Shown here: positions 7,505-16,393 of the stretch, piece by piece | Layout of the letters: each line of letters opens with the position of its first letter | Position numbering within the stretch: the first letter of the stretch is position 1 | NCBI GenBank assembly: GCA_964534845.1 | Contig: CAZHPV010000027.1 | Span: forward strand, 1-31,660 | Direction: 5' to 3' | Source: CALCKU01 sp964534845 | GTDB taxonomy: Bacteria; Pseudomonadota; Alphaproteobacteria; Caulobacterales; Maricaulaceae | DNA: 31,660 bases | Program-made: the position numbers and the translations under genes | Notes under the pieces: generated by a model | The model's database searches: none | What the model was told of the DNA's origin: nothing | Seen by the model: only the letters and a program-made list of their open reading frames with translations

Positions 7505-9367
7505 ATGTCCCAAAAATGGGATGTTATTATTATTGGGGGTGGGCACGCCGGCTGCGAGGCGGCGGCAGCCTCAGCGCGTACGGGCGCGCAAACCCTGCTT
7601 CTTACCCACAAGATCGAAACCTTGGGCGAAATGTCCTGCAATCCGGCTATTGGCGGTTTGGGTAAAGGCCACCTCGTGCGCGAGATCGATGCGCTAGGTG
7701 GGGTTATGGGCCATGTCGCTGACGCGTCGGGTATACAGTTTCGCCTGTTAAACCGTTCAAAGGGGCCTGCTGTCCATGGTCCGCGCACCCAGAGCGATCG
7801 TTGGCTCTATAAGCAGGCTATGCAGGAAACCCTGCTTAATTACGATAATCTGACGATAAAGCCTCTTGCTGTTGAAGACCTTCGGGTCGATCGCGGGCGT
7901 GTTACCGGCGTTATTACCTTTGACGGGCGGGTTTGGGCCAGTGAGCGCGTTGTCTTAACGACAGGGACATTTCTAAAGGGGGTCATACATATTGGCGAGG
8001 AGCGACGCCCGGCCGGGCGGTTTGGCGAGGCGCCGTCTATCGGCTTGTCAGAGTGTTTATATGGGCTGGGCTTTAAGCTTGGGCGACTAAAGACGGGGAC
8101 GCCAGCGCGTTTGGTGAAGTCGTCTATTGACTGGGAGGCCTTGGATCAACAGCCGGCCGACGAGAACCCTGTGCCGTTCTCTTTTATGACATCCGCAATC
8201 ACTGTGCCACAAATTAGCTGCGCCATTACGCATACAAACGCGAACACCCATGATATAATCGCAAAAAACATAAATAAATCATCAGTTTACAATGGCAGTA
8301 TTTCCGGGCGCGGCCCGCGTTATTGTCCGTCAATAGAGGATAAGGTTGTTCGTTTTGCTGACCGGTCGGCCCATCAGATTTTCCTCGAGCCAGAAGGCCT
8401 GCCGGGTAATCCAGACGGGGATATAATATATCCAAACGGGATTTCCAGCGCCTTGCCTGAAGATGTGCAAGACGCGTTTTTGCGTACTATTCGTGGATTG
8501 GAAGCTGTAGAGGTGCGTCGATATGGCTATGCGATTGAGTATGATTATATTGACCCCCGCGAATTGCGGGCAACATTGGAAACAAAGCGCTTGCCGGGCC
8601 TATATCTAGCAGGGCAGATTAACGGCACAACAGGTTATGAAGAGGCGGCAGCGCAGGGCCTTATGGCGGGTCTGAATGCGGCCTTGGCTGCAGGCGGCTC
8701 TGAGCCCTTCTTGCTAGACCGCTCTGAGGCTTATATCGGCGTCATGATTGATGATTTAATCACCAAGGGTGTGACTGAGCCTTACCGCATGTTTACCAGT
8801 AGGGCCGAATATAGACTGTTTTTGCGGGCTGATAATGCCGATCAGCGCTTAACGCCAAAAGGTATCGAGCTGGGTTGTGTTTCCACGGCGCGCGCTGCGG
8901 CCTTTGAAGACAAGATTAAAATAATAGAGCAGGCCAAATCTCTGGCTATAACCCTCACAAATACACCCAATGTCCTTAATGGGTATAATATTCGGGTTAA
9001 TTCCGATGGTGTGAGACGGGATGTTATGGATCTGCTGGCCTATCCTAATGTCAGTTTTGACGATCTTTTGCCTGTTTGGCCTGAACTTTCAGACGTACCG
9101 GGTTTTGCTCGGCAGCAATTAGAGATCGAAGCACTTTATGCAGGCTATATAGAGCGACAAGCACGGGATATTGCTGCTTTTAAGCGCGATGAGGGGCTGC
9201 GCTTGCCTGAAACTATAAATTACGCGGCCATTGGCGGCATTTCTAATGAGGTCAGAAGCAAGCTGACGGAGGCGCGACCGGCTACTTTAGGGCAGGCGGC
9301 CCGGATTGAGGGGGTCACTCACGGGGCTTTGACGGCCCTTCTGGCCTATGTAAAAAGATCAGCATAA
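7505..9367 (+). CDS. mnmG: tRNA uridine-5-carboxymethylaminomethyl(34) synthesis enzyme MnmG
   Basis: MnmG is the FAD-containing partner of MnmE in wobble-uridine modification. The N-terminal dinucleotide-binding motif IIIGGGHAGCEAA is present, then MSCNPAIGGLGKGHLVREIDALGG, RSKGPAVHGPR, and the catalytic-cysteine region with ITHTN followed by GRGPRYCPSIEDK. The C-terminal part has the family's TEPYRMFTSRAEYRL and the helical MnmE/tRNA-binding end. I chose the ATG at 7505 (620 residues) over the upstream TTG at 7490, because CGGAGG at 7494-7499 is at the right distance and the protein then begins MSQKWDVIIIGGG. The next gene, rsmG, starts 6 bases after the stop. The older name is gidA. Confidence 0.97.
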   Translation: MSQKWDVIIIGGGHAGCEAAAASARTGAQTLLLTHKIETLGEMSCNPAIGGLGKGHLVREIDALGGVMGHVADASGIQFRLLNRSKGPAVHGPRTQSDRWLYKQAMQETLLNYDNLTIKPLAVEDLRVDRGRVTGVITFDGRVWASERVVLTTGTFLKGVIHIGEERRPAGRFGEAPSIGLSECLYGLGFKLGRLKTGTPARLVKSSIDWEALDQQPADENPVPFSFMTSAITVPQISCAITHTNANTHDIIAKNINKSSVYNGSISGRGPRYCPSIEDKVVRFADRSAHQIFLEPEGLPGNPDGDIIYPNGISSALPEDVQDAFLRTIRGLEAVEVRRYGYAIEYDYIDPRELRATLETKRLPGLYLAGQINGTTGYEEAAAQGLMAGLNAALAAGGSEPFLLDRSEAYIGVMIDDLITKGVTEPYRMFTSRAEYRLFLRADNADQRLTPKGIELGCVSTARAAAFEDKIKIIEQAKSLAITLTNTPNVLNGYNIRVNSDGVRRDVMDLLAYPNVSFDDLLPVWPELSDVPGFARQQLEIEALYAGYIERQARDIAAFKRDEGLRLPETINYAAIGGISNEVRSKLTEARPATLGQAARIEGVTHGALTALLAYVKRSA

Positions 9368-9373
9368 GCATAA

Positions 9374-10033
9374 ATGGCGTATAAAAAGTCCGATTTTGCG
9401 CAAGAAAATCATGTTTCACGTGAAACATTAGCCGATTTCGAGCATTGGGAATCGCGCCTTATTAAGTGGAATCAGCGCATAAATTTAGTGTCTCGCAGTG
9501 CTATGGCGCATTTTTGGCAGCGACATGCGCTGGATTCTTGGCAAATTATAGACGTTTTGCCGGATAAGGCTGCCGACTTTCTGGATTTAGGCTCAGGGGC
9601 TGGTTTTCCGGGCTTGGCCATTGCGATTGCCTTAAAGCATAGGCCGCCCGCCACAGAGGATGGGGGTTTAAGTAGGCACCCGCATGTTACGCTTGTCGAA
9701 TCTGTTGGTAAAAAGACGAATTTTCTAAAAATGCTTATTCGTGAGTGCAACCTGCCTGCGACGGCTGTGTCAAAGCGCATTGAAGACTTGCCGATAAGGC
9801 CATATGACGTGATTACGGCGCGCGCATTTGCGCCCATGCCATCGCTTTTGACTTATGCACACCCATTTTGGTCTAAAACTACGATTGGCTTGTTTTTAAA
9901 GGGGGAAGGGGTCGGCGAGGAATTGACGCAAGCCCGAAAATACTGGACATTCAACGTGGAAAACATGCAGAGTCGGTCTAATCCCGGAGGTGTTTTGTTA
10001 AAAATAACGGACTTAAAGCCAAAGGCGCCCTAG
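9374..10033 (+). CDS. rsmG: 16S rRNA (guanine-527-N7)-methyltransferase RsmG
   Basis: RsmG methylates N7 of G527 in 16S rRNA using S-adenosylmethionine. The SAM-binding loop FLDLGSGAGFPGL is at 69-81, and the preceding helix has WNQRINLVS and RHALDSW, as in the family. The acidic residue after strand 2 (VTLVES) and the ARAFAP stretch also fit. Length is 219 residues. Residues 13-18 (HVSRET) are encoded by a perfect parS site, so this part of the gene is constrained twice. The spacing to mnmG (6 bases) and to parA (10 bases) indicates an operon. The older name is gidB. Confidence 0.96.
   Translation: MAYKKSDFAQENHVSRETLADFEHWESRLIKWNQRINLVSRSAMAHFWQRHALDSWQIIDVLPDKAADFLDLGSGAGFPGLAIAIALKHRPPATEDGGLSRHPHVTLVESVGKKTNFLKMLIRECNLPATAVSKRIEDLPIRPYDVITARAFAPMPSLLTYAHPFWSKTTIGLFLKGEGVGEELTQARKYWTFNVENMQSRSNPGGVLLKITDLKPKAP
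9412..9427. promoter_or_regulatory. parS: parS centromere site inside rsmG
   Basis: A second perfect copy of TGTTTCACGTGAAACA, 2,008 bases after the first, lies within the rsmG coding sequence. It encodes most of the peptide HVSRET. Two sites close to parAB are enough for a ParB partition complex. Confidence 0.96.
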
Positions 10034-10043
10034 CGGAGTATTT

Positions 10044-10829
10044 ATGTCATCAGCGCGGATCATGGCGATTGTCAATCAAAAGGGCGGCGTGGGCAAAACC
10101 ACCACATCCATAAATTTGTCCGCTGCTTTGACATTATTGGGTAAAAAGGTGCTGATGATTGATCTGGACCCGCAGGGCAATGCGTCCACCGGATTGGGTC
10201 TGTCACATGCGCAGCGTAACCTAACCATGTATGATGTGATGGTTGATGGTTTGGAGATATCTAAGGCTTGCTTTAAAACCTCTGTGCCGGGCCTAACGCT
10301 TGTGCCCTCCCATATTGACCTCTCTGCGGCCGAATTGGAAATCGGAGGGTCGGATGGACGCACAACACGGCTGAAACTCGCTCTGGGTGAAATTCAGGAC
10401 CAATATGACTATATTTTGATTGATTGTCCGCCTTCGCTTAATATCCTAACGGTCAATGCTTTGGCCGCGGCCCATTCTGTTCTCGTGCCTTTGCAATGCG
10501 AATTTTTTGCGCTTGAGGGCTTAAGCCAGCTTTTGAAAACAGTCGAAATGGCAAAGGCAGGCTTAAACCCCGGATTGATAATAGAGGGTGTGATGTTGAC
10601 AATGTTTGACAAACGAAACCGTTTGTCAGGGCAGGTGGTAAAAGATGTGCGCGATAATCTGGGCCGGGCTGTCTTTAAGACTTTGATACCCCGTAATGTC
10701 AGGATTGCAGAAGCGCCAAGCTTTTCCAAGCCGGTTATGATGTATGACCCGCATTGTATCGGGTCTAAAGCCTATATGGCTTTAGCCCGGGAAATACTAG
10801 AACGCCATGACCGCAGAGTGGCTATTTAA
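10044..10829 (+). CDS. parA: Chromosome partitioning ATPase ParA
   Basis: ParA is the deviant-Walker ATPase whose nucleoid-bound gradient pulls the ParB-parS complex, separating newly copied origins. The deviant Walker A is KGGVGKTT at 13-20, with the signature lysine in KGG. MIDLDPQGNAS at 38-48 supplies the switch I aspartates, and ILIDCPPS supplies Walker B. The protein has no N-terminal helix-turn-helix, as expected of the short chromosomal type (261 residues). It begins at ATG 10044, 10 bases after rsmG, with GGAG just upstream. parB follows after 24 bases. Confidence 0.96.
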   Translation: MSSARIMAIVNQKGGVGKTTTSINLSAALTLLGKKVLMIDLDPQGNASTGLGLSHAQRNLTMYDVMVDGLEISKACFKTSVPGLTLVPSHIDLSAAELEIGGSDGRTTRLKLALGEIQDQYDYILIDCPPSLNILTVNALAAAHSVLVPLQCEFFALEGLSQLLKTVEMAKAGLNPGLIIEGVMLTMFDKRNRLSGQVVKDVRDNLGRAVFKTLIPRNVRIAEAPSFSKPVMMYDPHCIGSKAYMALAREILERHDRRVAI

Positions 10830-10853
10830 CGTTTAATATCAATAGGTTAGCTA

Positions 10854-11792
10854 ATGTCTACAGATGAAAAACCAACTCCTAAAAAACCGGATAGAGGCCT
10901 TGGCCGCGGTTTGTCTGCCCTTATGCAGGATGTTCCACTTGCCGCGCCAATTTCTGCTACGGATAGCCCGCCTAATCCGGCTTCTTCTGAAAGTGCGTCC
11001 CAAAACGGCGTCTCAACTTTGGCGATGGACAGGCTGGAGCGTAACCCCGATCAGCCCAGACGTTATTTTGATCCCGAAAAACTATCTGAACTGACCCAAT
11101 CGATCAAAGATAAGGGTGTGCTGCAGCCCATATTGGTGCGACCATTGCCGGAGGGGCTGTCAGCTTCAAAAGCCCATTACCAGATTGTTGCGGGTGAGCG
11201 ACGATATCAAGCCGCTCTAAAAGCAGGGCTGAGCGCGATACCTGTGCTTATTCGGGATTTATCCGATCAGGACGTGTTGGAAATCGGGGTCGTGGAAAAT
11301 GTCCAGCGGGCAGACCTTAACCCCATTGAGGAGGCCCAAGCTTATAAGGCTTTAATGGACCAATTTGGCCGTACGCAGGAAGAGATAGCCAGCGCTATTG
11401 GCAAGAGCCGCCCACATATCGCTAATATGTTGCGCTTATTAAATTTGCCCCAACGCGCGCAGGAATATTTGCGCGAAGGTAAAATAACGACAGGTCATGC
11501 GAGAGCGATAATCGCCGCGCCAGACCCGGCGGCTTTGGCTGAAGATATTGCGGTAAAGGGCTTGTCTGTCAGGGCGGCTGAGGATTGGGTGCGCCGCCTA
11601 AAGCAGGACGGGCTGGCCAAACCCCGCCCCAGCACGCAAAAGTCCGCCGATGTGCAAAATGTTGAAAAGACACTTATGGATGTTTTGGGATTAAAGGTAG
11701 ATTTACGTCATAAACGACCGGGTGGGGAGTTACGGATTTCGTATAAAACCCTAGCCCAGCTCGATGACCTTATAACCCGCCTTAAGTCTTAG
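10854..11792 (+). CDS. parB: Chromosome partitioning protein ParB (CTPase clamp)
   Basis: ParB binds parS and, with CTP, forms a sliding clamp that loads onto DNA around the site and stimulates ParA. Visible parts, in order, are the ParA-stimulating N-terminal motif RGLGRGLSAL (14-23); a poorly conserved linker; the CTP-binding domain with NPDQPR (64-69), GERRYQAA (114-121) and ENVQRADLNP (148-157); the helix-turn-helix RTQEEIASAIGKSRPHIANM (173-192); and a C-terminal dimerisation segment ending in a short basic tail. The length of 312 is typical. The two parS sites it should bind lie 1.4 and 3.4 kb upstream. Confidence 0.96.
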   Translation: MSTDEKPTPKKPDRGLGRGLSALMQDVPLAAPISATDSPPNPASSESASQNGVSTLAMDRLERNPDQPRRYFDPEKLSELTQSIKDKGVLQPILVRPLPEGLSASKAHYQIVAGERRYQAALKAGLSAIPVLIRDLSDQDVLEIGVVENVQRADLNPIEEAQAYKALMDQFGRTQEEIASAIGKSRPHIANMLRLLNLPQRAQEYLREGKITTGHARAIIAAPDPAALAEDIAVKGLSVRAAEDWVRRLKQDGLAKPRPSTQKSADVQNVEKTLMDVLGLKVDLRHKRPGGELRISYKTLAQLDDLITRLKS

Positions 11793-11841
11793 ACAGCAGT
11801 TTAAGGCCAAATCTTACTGACGTTTGGCGAGGGGCTGCGAC

Positions 11842-12894
11842 CTAGCGCCTTTTTTTGGCATAGCTGGCTAATGCCAGTAATAATCGATTTATGAGCGCAT
11901 TAATTGGCGCACCGGCTGATTTTATCGCTGTTTCGGTCTCAAGGCTTTGATTAAGGGCTTTAGAGAGCATAGGGGCCGGCCAGATATTGAGGTGGCGTTT
12001 AAAATCCTGTTCTTGCATCCTAAAAACAGGGGGGCGTAAGGCGCGCATGGCGCTTTGAGAGCTCTCGCCATTATCCATATGCATACGAGCCTCTAAAAGG
12101 CGGCTTATATGGCGTTGCAGGCTTCGTAATATCACAGCTGCATTGACTTTGCCCTCGACGGCGCGTTGGAAGGCGTTATCGCACTGTATAGGCTGGCCGC
12201 TTAGGGCTGACATAATGATGGCGTCTAGACTTGCCATCTGCCCCCCCGCGGCCAAACGCTTTACGTCTTCGGTAGTGATTTCTGCATTAGCCACGTCGCC
12301 ATAGCCTTTATAGAGCATCATTTTTTCAATTTCGTTATTTTGCAAAGCCTTATCGCCGCTAAGCAAGGGCACCCAGAGAGCCAAGGCGTCGCGTGTAATG
12401 GAAATATTATGGGCCTTTATCTGGTTGCGGACAAAATTAGCAATGTCGGCGGGATTGGCCGCGTAACAGCCAATCGCGGCAAAATTTCCGCAGGCCTCAA
12501 AGGTTTTCCGTAGCGCTGAGCGCGGGGTCATATCACCGGCTTCAATTATCAGGCGGGCCTCACATTTGTCCGGCTCTTTATCAAAATGCTTTATAAGCTT
12601 TGAAATCGCCGCGCCGGGCCGTTCATGGTCCAGCCTGACGCGCACAAGGCGCTCTCCGCCGAGCAGGGAAAGGGCCACCATTTCATCTGAAAGTTTGGCG
12701 GGATCCGACATCAGGTCATCGGATGTTAGCACGGTCGTCGCAAATACATCGCTCGGATCTGATATAAACTGGCGCGCTAAAAGCTCGGAGCGTTCCTTTA
12801 CAAGGCCTCTATCGGGGCCAAAAAACAATGTGCCTTTAATATTATCCGGCGGAGCGGATATGAATTTATCTATTCTCGCTCCCGTAATTTTCAC
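11842..12894 (-). CDS. holA: DNA polymerase III delta subunit HolA
   Basis: HolA is the wrench subunit of the clamp loader that opens the beta sliding clamp. The sequence LFFGPDRGLVKERSELLARQ (23-42) is the family's degenerate P-loop region, which does not bind ATP. The VRLDHERPG and ARLIIEAGDMTPRSALRKTFE stretches and the C-terminal helical collar (about residues 215-345) also match. The start is a GTG at 12894, giving MKITGARIDKF; no in-frame ATG precedes it closely. It sits 54 bases after lptE in the leuS-lptE-holA run, an order common in alphaproteobacteria, and converges with parB. Confidence 0.93.
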   Translation of the reverse strand: MKITGARIDKFISAPPDNIKGTLFFGPDRGLVKERSELLARQFISDPSDVFATTVLTSDDLMSDPAKLSDEMVALSLLGGERLVRVRLDHERPGAAISKLIKHFDKEPDKCEARLIIEAGDMTPRSALRKTFEACGNFAAIGCYAANPADIANFVRNQIKAHNISITRDALALWVPLLSGDKALQNNEIEKMMLYKGYGDVANAEITTEDVKRLAAGGQMASLDAIIMSALSGQPIQCDNAFQRAVEGKVNAAVILRSLQRHISRLLEARMHMDNGESSQSAMRALRPPVFRMQEQDFKRHLNIWPAPMLSKALNQSLETETAIKSAGAPINALINRLLLALASYAKKRR

Positions 12895-12948
12895 CGATCG
12901 GCCTTTAAAGTGTTATGTTTCTGGAAAGACACAGACGTAGGGTGTGGG

Positions 12949-13464
12949 CTAATTCGGGGTGCTGGCGTAAAAGCGGGCCAAGCGCGCCAGAAGACGGTCA
13001 GCCGTTTCCTGGGCGATGGTGCGGGTCGCATTATCTTGGGCGGCTTGGCGGCCAAATGCGTCAACTGGTGTGCCAAAACTTGAGGTGCTGCGTACACTGC
13101 CCGCATCTAATATATCCCCTGAGGCGGCGTCTACTAATTCATAATTTGCCGTGAGGGATAAATCATTTCGTGAGGCAATATCATCACCGCTAAAACCAAG
13201 TTGTGCTCGGTTAAGTTCGGGCGTTATGCGCAATATATGGCTGCCTTGGCCCGCTCCCACCCTATCTCTTAGCCGTTGCTTTAGAAAAAACCCGCTTTCA
13301 TCAACGGCCGGATTGCCGGTCTCTACGGTTTCAATCGTTATATTTTGAAAGGCGGTATTGGGTCCTGTCGAAGAGCTACTGTGAACAGGGCTAAACCCAC
13401 AGGCCGAAAGTGCCGTTAACATGAAAAGGCAAATGAGCGTTTGAATGCGGTAAGGATTTATCAT
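12949..13464 (-). CDS. lptE: LPS-assembly lipoprotein LptE
   Basis: LptE is the outer-membrane lipoprotein that plugs the LptD barrel during lipopolysaccharide export. Residues 1-21 are a signal peptide with a clear lipobox (LSAC, Cys22), followed by GFSPVHSS, the typical mature start GFxP. The remainder is a small alpha/beta domain, with TANYELVDAASGDILDAGSVRS and a final helix including ETADRLLARLARFYA. Its ATG overlaps the leuS stop (ATGA), so translation is probably coupled. Identification leans on the GF motif, size (171), and position between leuS and holA. Confidence 0.9.
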   Translation of the reverse strand: MINPYRIQTLICLFMLTALSACGFSPVHSSSSTGPNTAFQNITIETVETGNPAVDESGFFLKQRLRDRVGAGQGSHILRITPELNRAQLGFSGDDIASRNDLSLTANYELVDAASGDILDAGSVRSTSSFGTPVDAFGRQAAQDNATRTIAQETADRLLARLARFYASTPN

Positions 13465-16244
13465 CCGGCCACTATATTGATAATTCGGCCCGGGACAATA
13501 ATGACTTTACGAATTGTCAAGCCTTCCAGAGTTCGAATGACAGCGGGGTCGGCCATGGCTAAAGCCTGAATAGCGTCTTTAGGCATATCAGGGGTTACCG
13601 AAATTTCGGCGCGGCGTTTGCCATTAATTTGGACGGGTAGGGTGATGACGTCCTGAACTAGCATGTCAGGGTCGAGTTCCGGCCAAGGGGCATGATAGAC
13701 AAGGCCGGAGCCGCCTAATCTGGCCCAACATTCTTCAGATAAATGCGGCATAAAGGGCGCAATAGCGCGAATTAATATGCCCAAGGCCTCGGCTTTCGCC
13801 GCGTCATTTGGCTTATATTTCTTTAGGGCATTAGAAAGCTCATAAATCTGGGCAACCGAGGTATTAAACCTGAAATTTTCTATTCCTGCCGTGATTTTAT
13901 CTAAGGCTTTATGGGCAAATTGTCTAAGTTTTAAGGCCTCGCCTGCTGCCCCCTTAGCGATAGTTTCTGGAGGTAACCCGCCTTCTGGAAGTTCGCTGAC
14001 CAAGGCCCATATTTTATTGGAAAACCGCCAAGCGCCAATTACGCCGGCTTCTGTCCATTCAACATCGCGTTCGGGCGGGCTGTCTGAGAGTACAAACCAG
14101 CGCGCGACATCTGCGCCGTAGCCTTCGATAATGTCATTTGGATCAACGACATTTTTCTTGGACTTGGACATTTTCACTGTGTCGCCCTTGGTGATTTTGG
14201 CCCCTGTTTCTATATGGACAAACTGACCGTCTTTTTCATCAACGGCATCCGGCAAGACATAATTACCATCCGCGTCCGTAAAGACAGCATGGGTGACCAT
14301 GCCTTGGGTAAATAGCCCGGCAAAAGGCTCGCCGCTTGGCAGGTCTAAAAGCCCGCAATCGCGCAGCCCGCGGGTAAAAAAGCGGGCATAGAGAAGATGC
14401 AGCACAGCATGCTCAACGCCGCCGACATATTGATCAACAGGGAGCCAGTCACTGGCAATATCTTTATCAAAAGGCCGATCATCCGGTTGACCCCCGCCAC
14501 TTCCGCCAGCAAAGCGGGCGAAATACCAAGAGCTATCGGCGAATGTGTCCAATGTGTCGGTTTCACGGCGCGCGGGCTTAGCGCATTTTGGGCAATCGAC
14601 ATGTTTAAATGTCGGGTGACGGTCCAGAGGGTTCCCCGGAATAGTCAGGTCAATGTGGTCATAGGGCAGGGCAACAGGCAGGTCGGTTTCGGGGACGGGC
14701 AGCACTCCGCAATCCTCACAATGAATGACAGGTATGGGGCAGCCCCAATAGCGTTGGCGCGACACACCCCAATCGCGCAGGCGGTATTGTGTGACGCCTT
14801 TGCCAAGCGCCTGTTTTTCAACGGCTTTAATTGCCGCCGCAATGCCTTCATTTTTGGACAGCCCGTCGAGAAAGCCCGAATTAAACAAAGTACCTTCGCC
14901 GACATAGGCTTCATTTTCAACATTATAGGTTTCGGCGCTTTCACCGTCAGGTAGGACAACGGGGGTGACGTCCAATCCATATTTGCGGGCGAAGTCGAGA
15001 TCGCGTTGGTCATGGGCGGGACAGCCAAATATTGCGCCAGTGCCATAGCCCATAAGCACAAAATTCGCGATCCAGACGGGGAGGGTTTTACCCTCAATGA
15101 AAGGGTGCTTAACTTTTAAGCCTGTGTCAAAGCCGAGTTTCTCGGCCGTTGCGATGGCTTCCTCGGTGGTGCCGATTTTCGCGCATTCCGCGCGGAAGGC
15201 TTCCACCTCTTTTTCTATTCCTTGGTATGAATTTGGTCCAAACCTTGTACTGTTTTCTATCTCAAACTTTTTCAAGAAACTTTCTACTTGGGAACCAGAG
15301 AAAGATAACTTTTTTGCTATTGGGTGGTCGGGTGAAATAGCAATAAAACTAGCTCCAAATAAAGTGTCAGGCCTAGTCGTGAAAACTTCAATGCCATTAG
15401 GGGCTTCTGCTTTTACGGAATCAAGGGTGAAGTCATGAATAGTATAATCGTTACTTACGGATAACCGGTCTATATTTGTTTCGGAAGGACTGGCTTCATT
15501 TGATGGTGCAAAGTCTCGCGTAAAAACACTAGAGCTCTTTTCGAATTCAAACTGCATTTGACAGCCTTCAGATTTCCCAATCCAATTGGCTTGCATAGTA
15601 CGGACTTTATCGGGCCAACGTTCGAGTGCGTCTAAGCCGCTTAAAAGCTCCTCGGCATATTCGGTGATTTTAAAAAACCACTGATCCATAGCGCGTTGCT
15701 CAACCACCGCACCTGAGCGCCAGCCCTTGCCGTCAATGACTTGTTCATTGGCGAGCACGGTGTTGTCGACAGGGTCCCAATTCACCTTGGCGGTTTTGCG
15801 GTAAACAAGGCCGCGGTCCCAGAATTTCAGGAAAATAGATTGCTGCTGTTTGTAATAGGCCTCGTCGCAGGTCGCAAATTCGCGCGACCAATCAAGAGCA
15901 AAACCAAGCCGCTTGAGCGGGGCTTTCATGGCCGCAATATTTGCATAGGTCCAGTCTTTAGGATGACCGCCATTATCTTTGGCCGCGTTTTCAGCGGGCA
16001 TACCGAAAGCATCCCAGCCCATGGGGTGGAGCACGTCAAAGCCCTTGGCTTTTTTATAGCGCGCGACAACATCGCCCATCGCGTAATTTCGCACATGTCC
16101 CATATGGATACGCCCAGAGGGATAGGGGAACATTTCAAGCGCGTAGAATTTTTGCGAGCCGTCATTTCGGGCCTTAAAAACGTCGGCGTCTTCCCAGCGT
16201 TTTTGCCATTTTGGCTCTATCTCAGCGGCATTATAGCGGCTCAT
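13461..16244 (-). CDS. leuS: Leucyl-tRNA synthetase, with an enlarged editing domain
   Basis: LeuRS charges tRNA-Leu. The HIGH motif appears as HMGH (47-50), KMSKS is at 691-695, and the editing domain has FTTRPDTLFG (288-297) and GTGAIFGCPAHDQRD (401-415). A zinc-ribbon-like set of cysteines is at 509, 512, 551 and 554. I chose the ATG at 16244 (927 residues), since it gives MSRYNAAEIEPKWQ and has AGGA upstream; an ATG at 16274 is less likely. Bacterial LeuRS is usually about 860 residues. The excess is mainly residues about 235-282 and part of 312-350, in and beside the editing domain. The underlying DNA (15241-15600) is about 40% G+C, against about 56% just downstream. The synthetic core is intact, so the enzyme should be functional. 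Confidence 0.96.
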   Translation of the reverse strand: MSRYNAAEIEPKWQKRWEDADVFKARNDGSQKFYALEMFPYPSGRIHMGHVRNYAMGDVVARYKKAKGFDVLHPMGWDAFGMPAENAAKDNGGHPKDWTYANIAAMKAPLKRLGFALDWSREFATCDEAYYKQQQSIFLKFWDRGLVYRKTAKVNWDPVDNTVLANEQVIDGKGWRSGAVVEQRAMDQWFFKITEYAEELLSGLDALERWPDKVRTMQANWIGKSEGCQMQFEFEKSSSVFTRDFAPSNEASPSETNIDRLSVSNDYTIHDFTLDSVKAEAPNGIEVFTTRPDTLFGASFIAISPDHPIAKKLSFSGSQVESFLKKFEIENSTRFGPNSYQGIEKEVEAFRAECAKIGTTEEAIATAEKLGFDTGLKVKHPFIEGKTLPVWIANFVLMGYGTGAIFGCPAHDQRDLDFARKYGLDVTPVVLPDGESAETYNVENEAYVGEGTLFNSGFLDGLSKNEGIAAAIKAVEKQALGKGVTQYRLRDWGVSRQRYWGCPIPVIHCEDCGVLPVPETDLPVALPYDHIDLTIPGNPLDRHPTFKHVDCPKCAKPARRETDTLDTFADSSWYFARFAGGSGGGQPDDRPFDKDIASDWLPVDQYVGGVEHAVLHLLYARFFTRGLRDCGLLDLPSGEPFAGLFTQGMVTHAVFTDADGNYVLPDAVDEKDGQFVHIETGAKITKGDTVKMSKSKKNVVDPNDIIEGYGADVARWFVLSDSPPERDVEWTEAGVIGAWRFSNKIWALVSELPEGGLPPETIAKGAAGEALKLRQFAHKALDKITAGIENFRFNTSVAQIYELSNALKKYKPNDAAKAEALGILIRAIAPFMPHLSEECWARLGGSGLVYHAPWPELDPDMLVQDVITLPVQINGKRRAEISVTPDMPKDAIQALAMADPAVIRTLEGLTIRKVIIVPGRIINIVAG

Positions 16245-16326
16245 AAATATCCTGATCCCAATGGGGCTAACCATTAATGTAATATGTTAAGCCGCCTATA
16301 TAACAATTTCGCCCAGTGTGACTAGA

Positions 16327-16358
16327 AAAATGTGTGACGAGGAAAATGTGTGGCGAGG
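16327..16358. repeat. Tandem 16-bp repeat in the leuS leader
   Basis: Two units of AAAATGTGTGRCGAGG (16327-16342 and 16343-16358) differ at one base, with a decayed partial copy before them and AAAA after them. They lie about 85-115 bases upstream of the leuS start, in the gap between the monooxygenase gene and leuS. No function is known to me; replication slippage is the simplest origin. Confidence 0.7.
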
Positions 16359-16393
16359 AAAATTACGGCATTAATAGGGGAATTACTCAGACC

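Noticed and set aside
15741..16277. A 178-codon plus-strand frame antisense to the start of leuS, and similar frames at 14397-14954 and 15097-15438
   Set aside because: These are antisense shadows of a well-supported synthetase gene, without recognisable domains.
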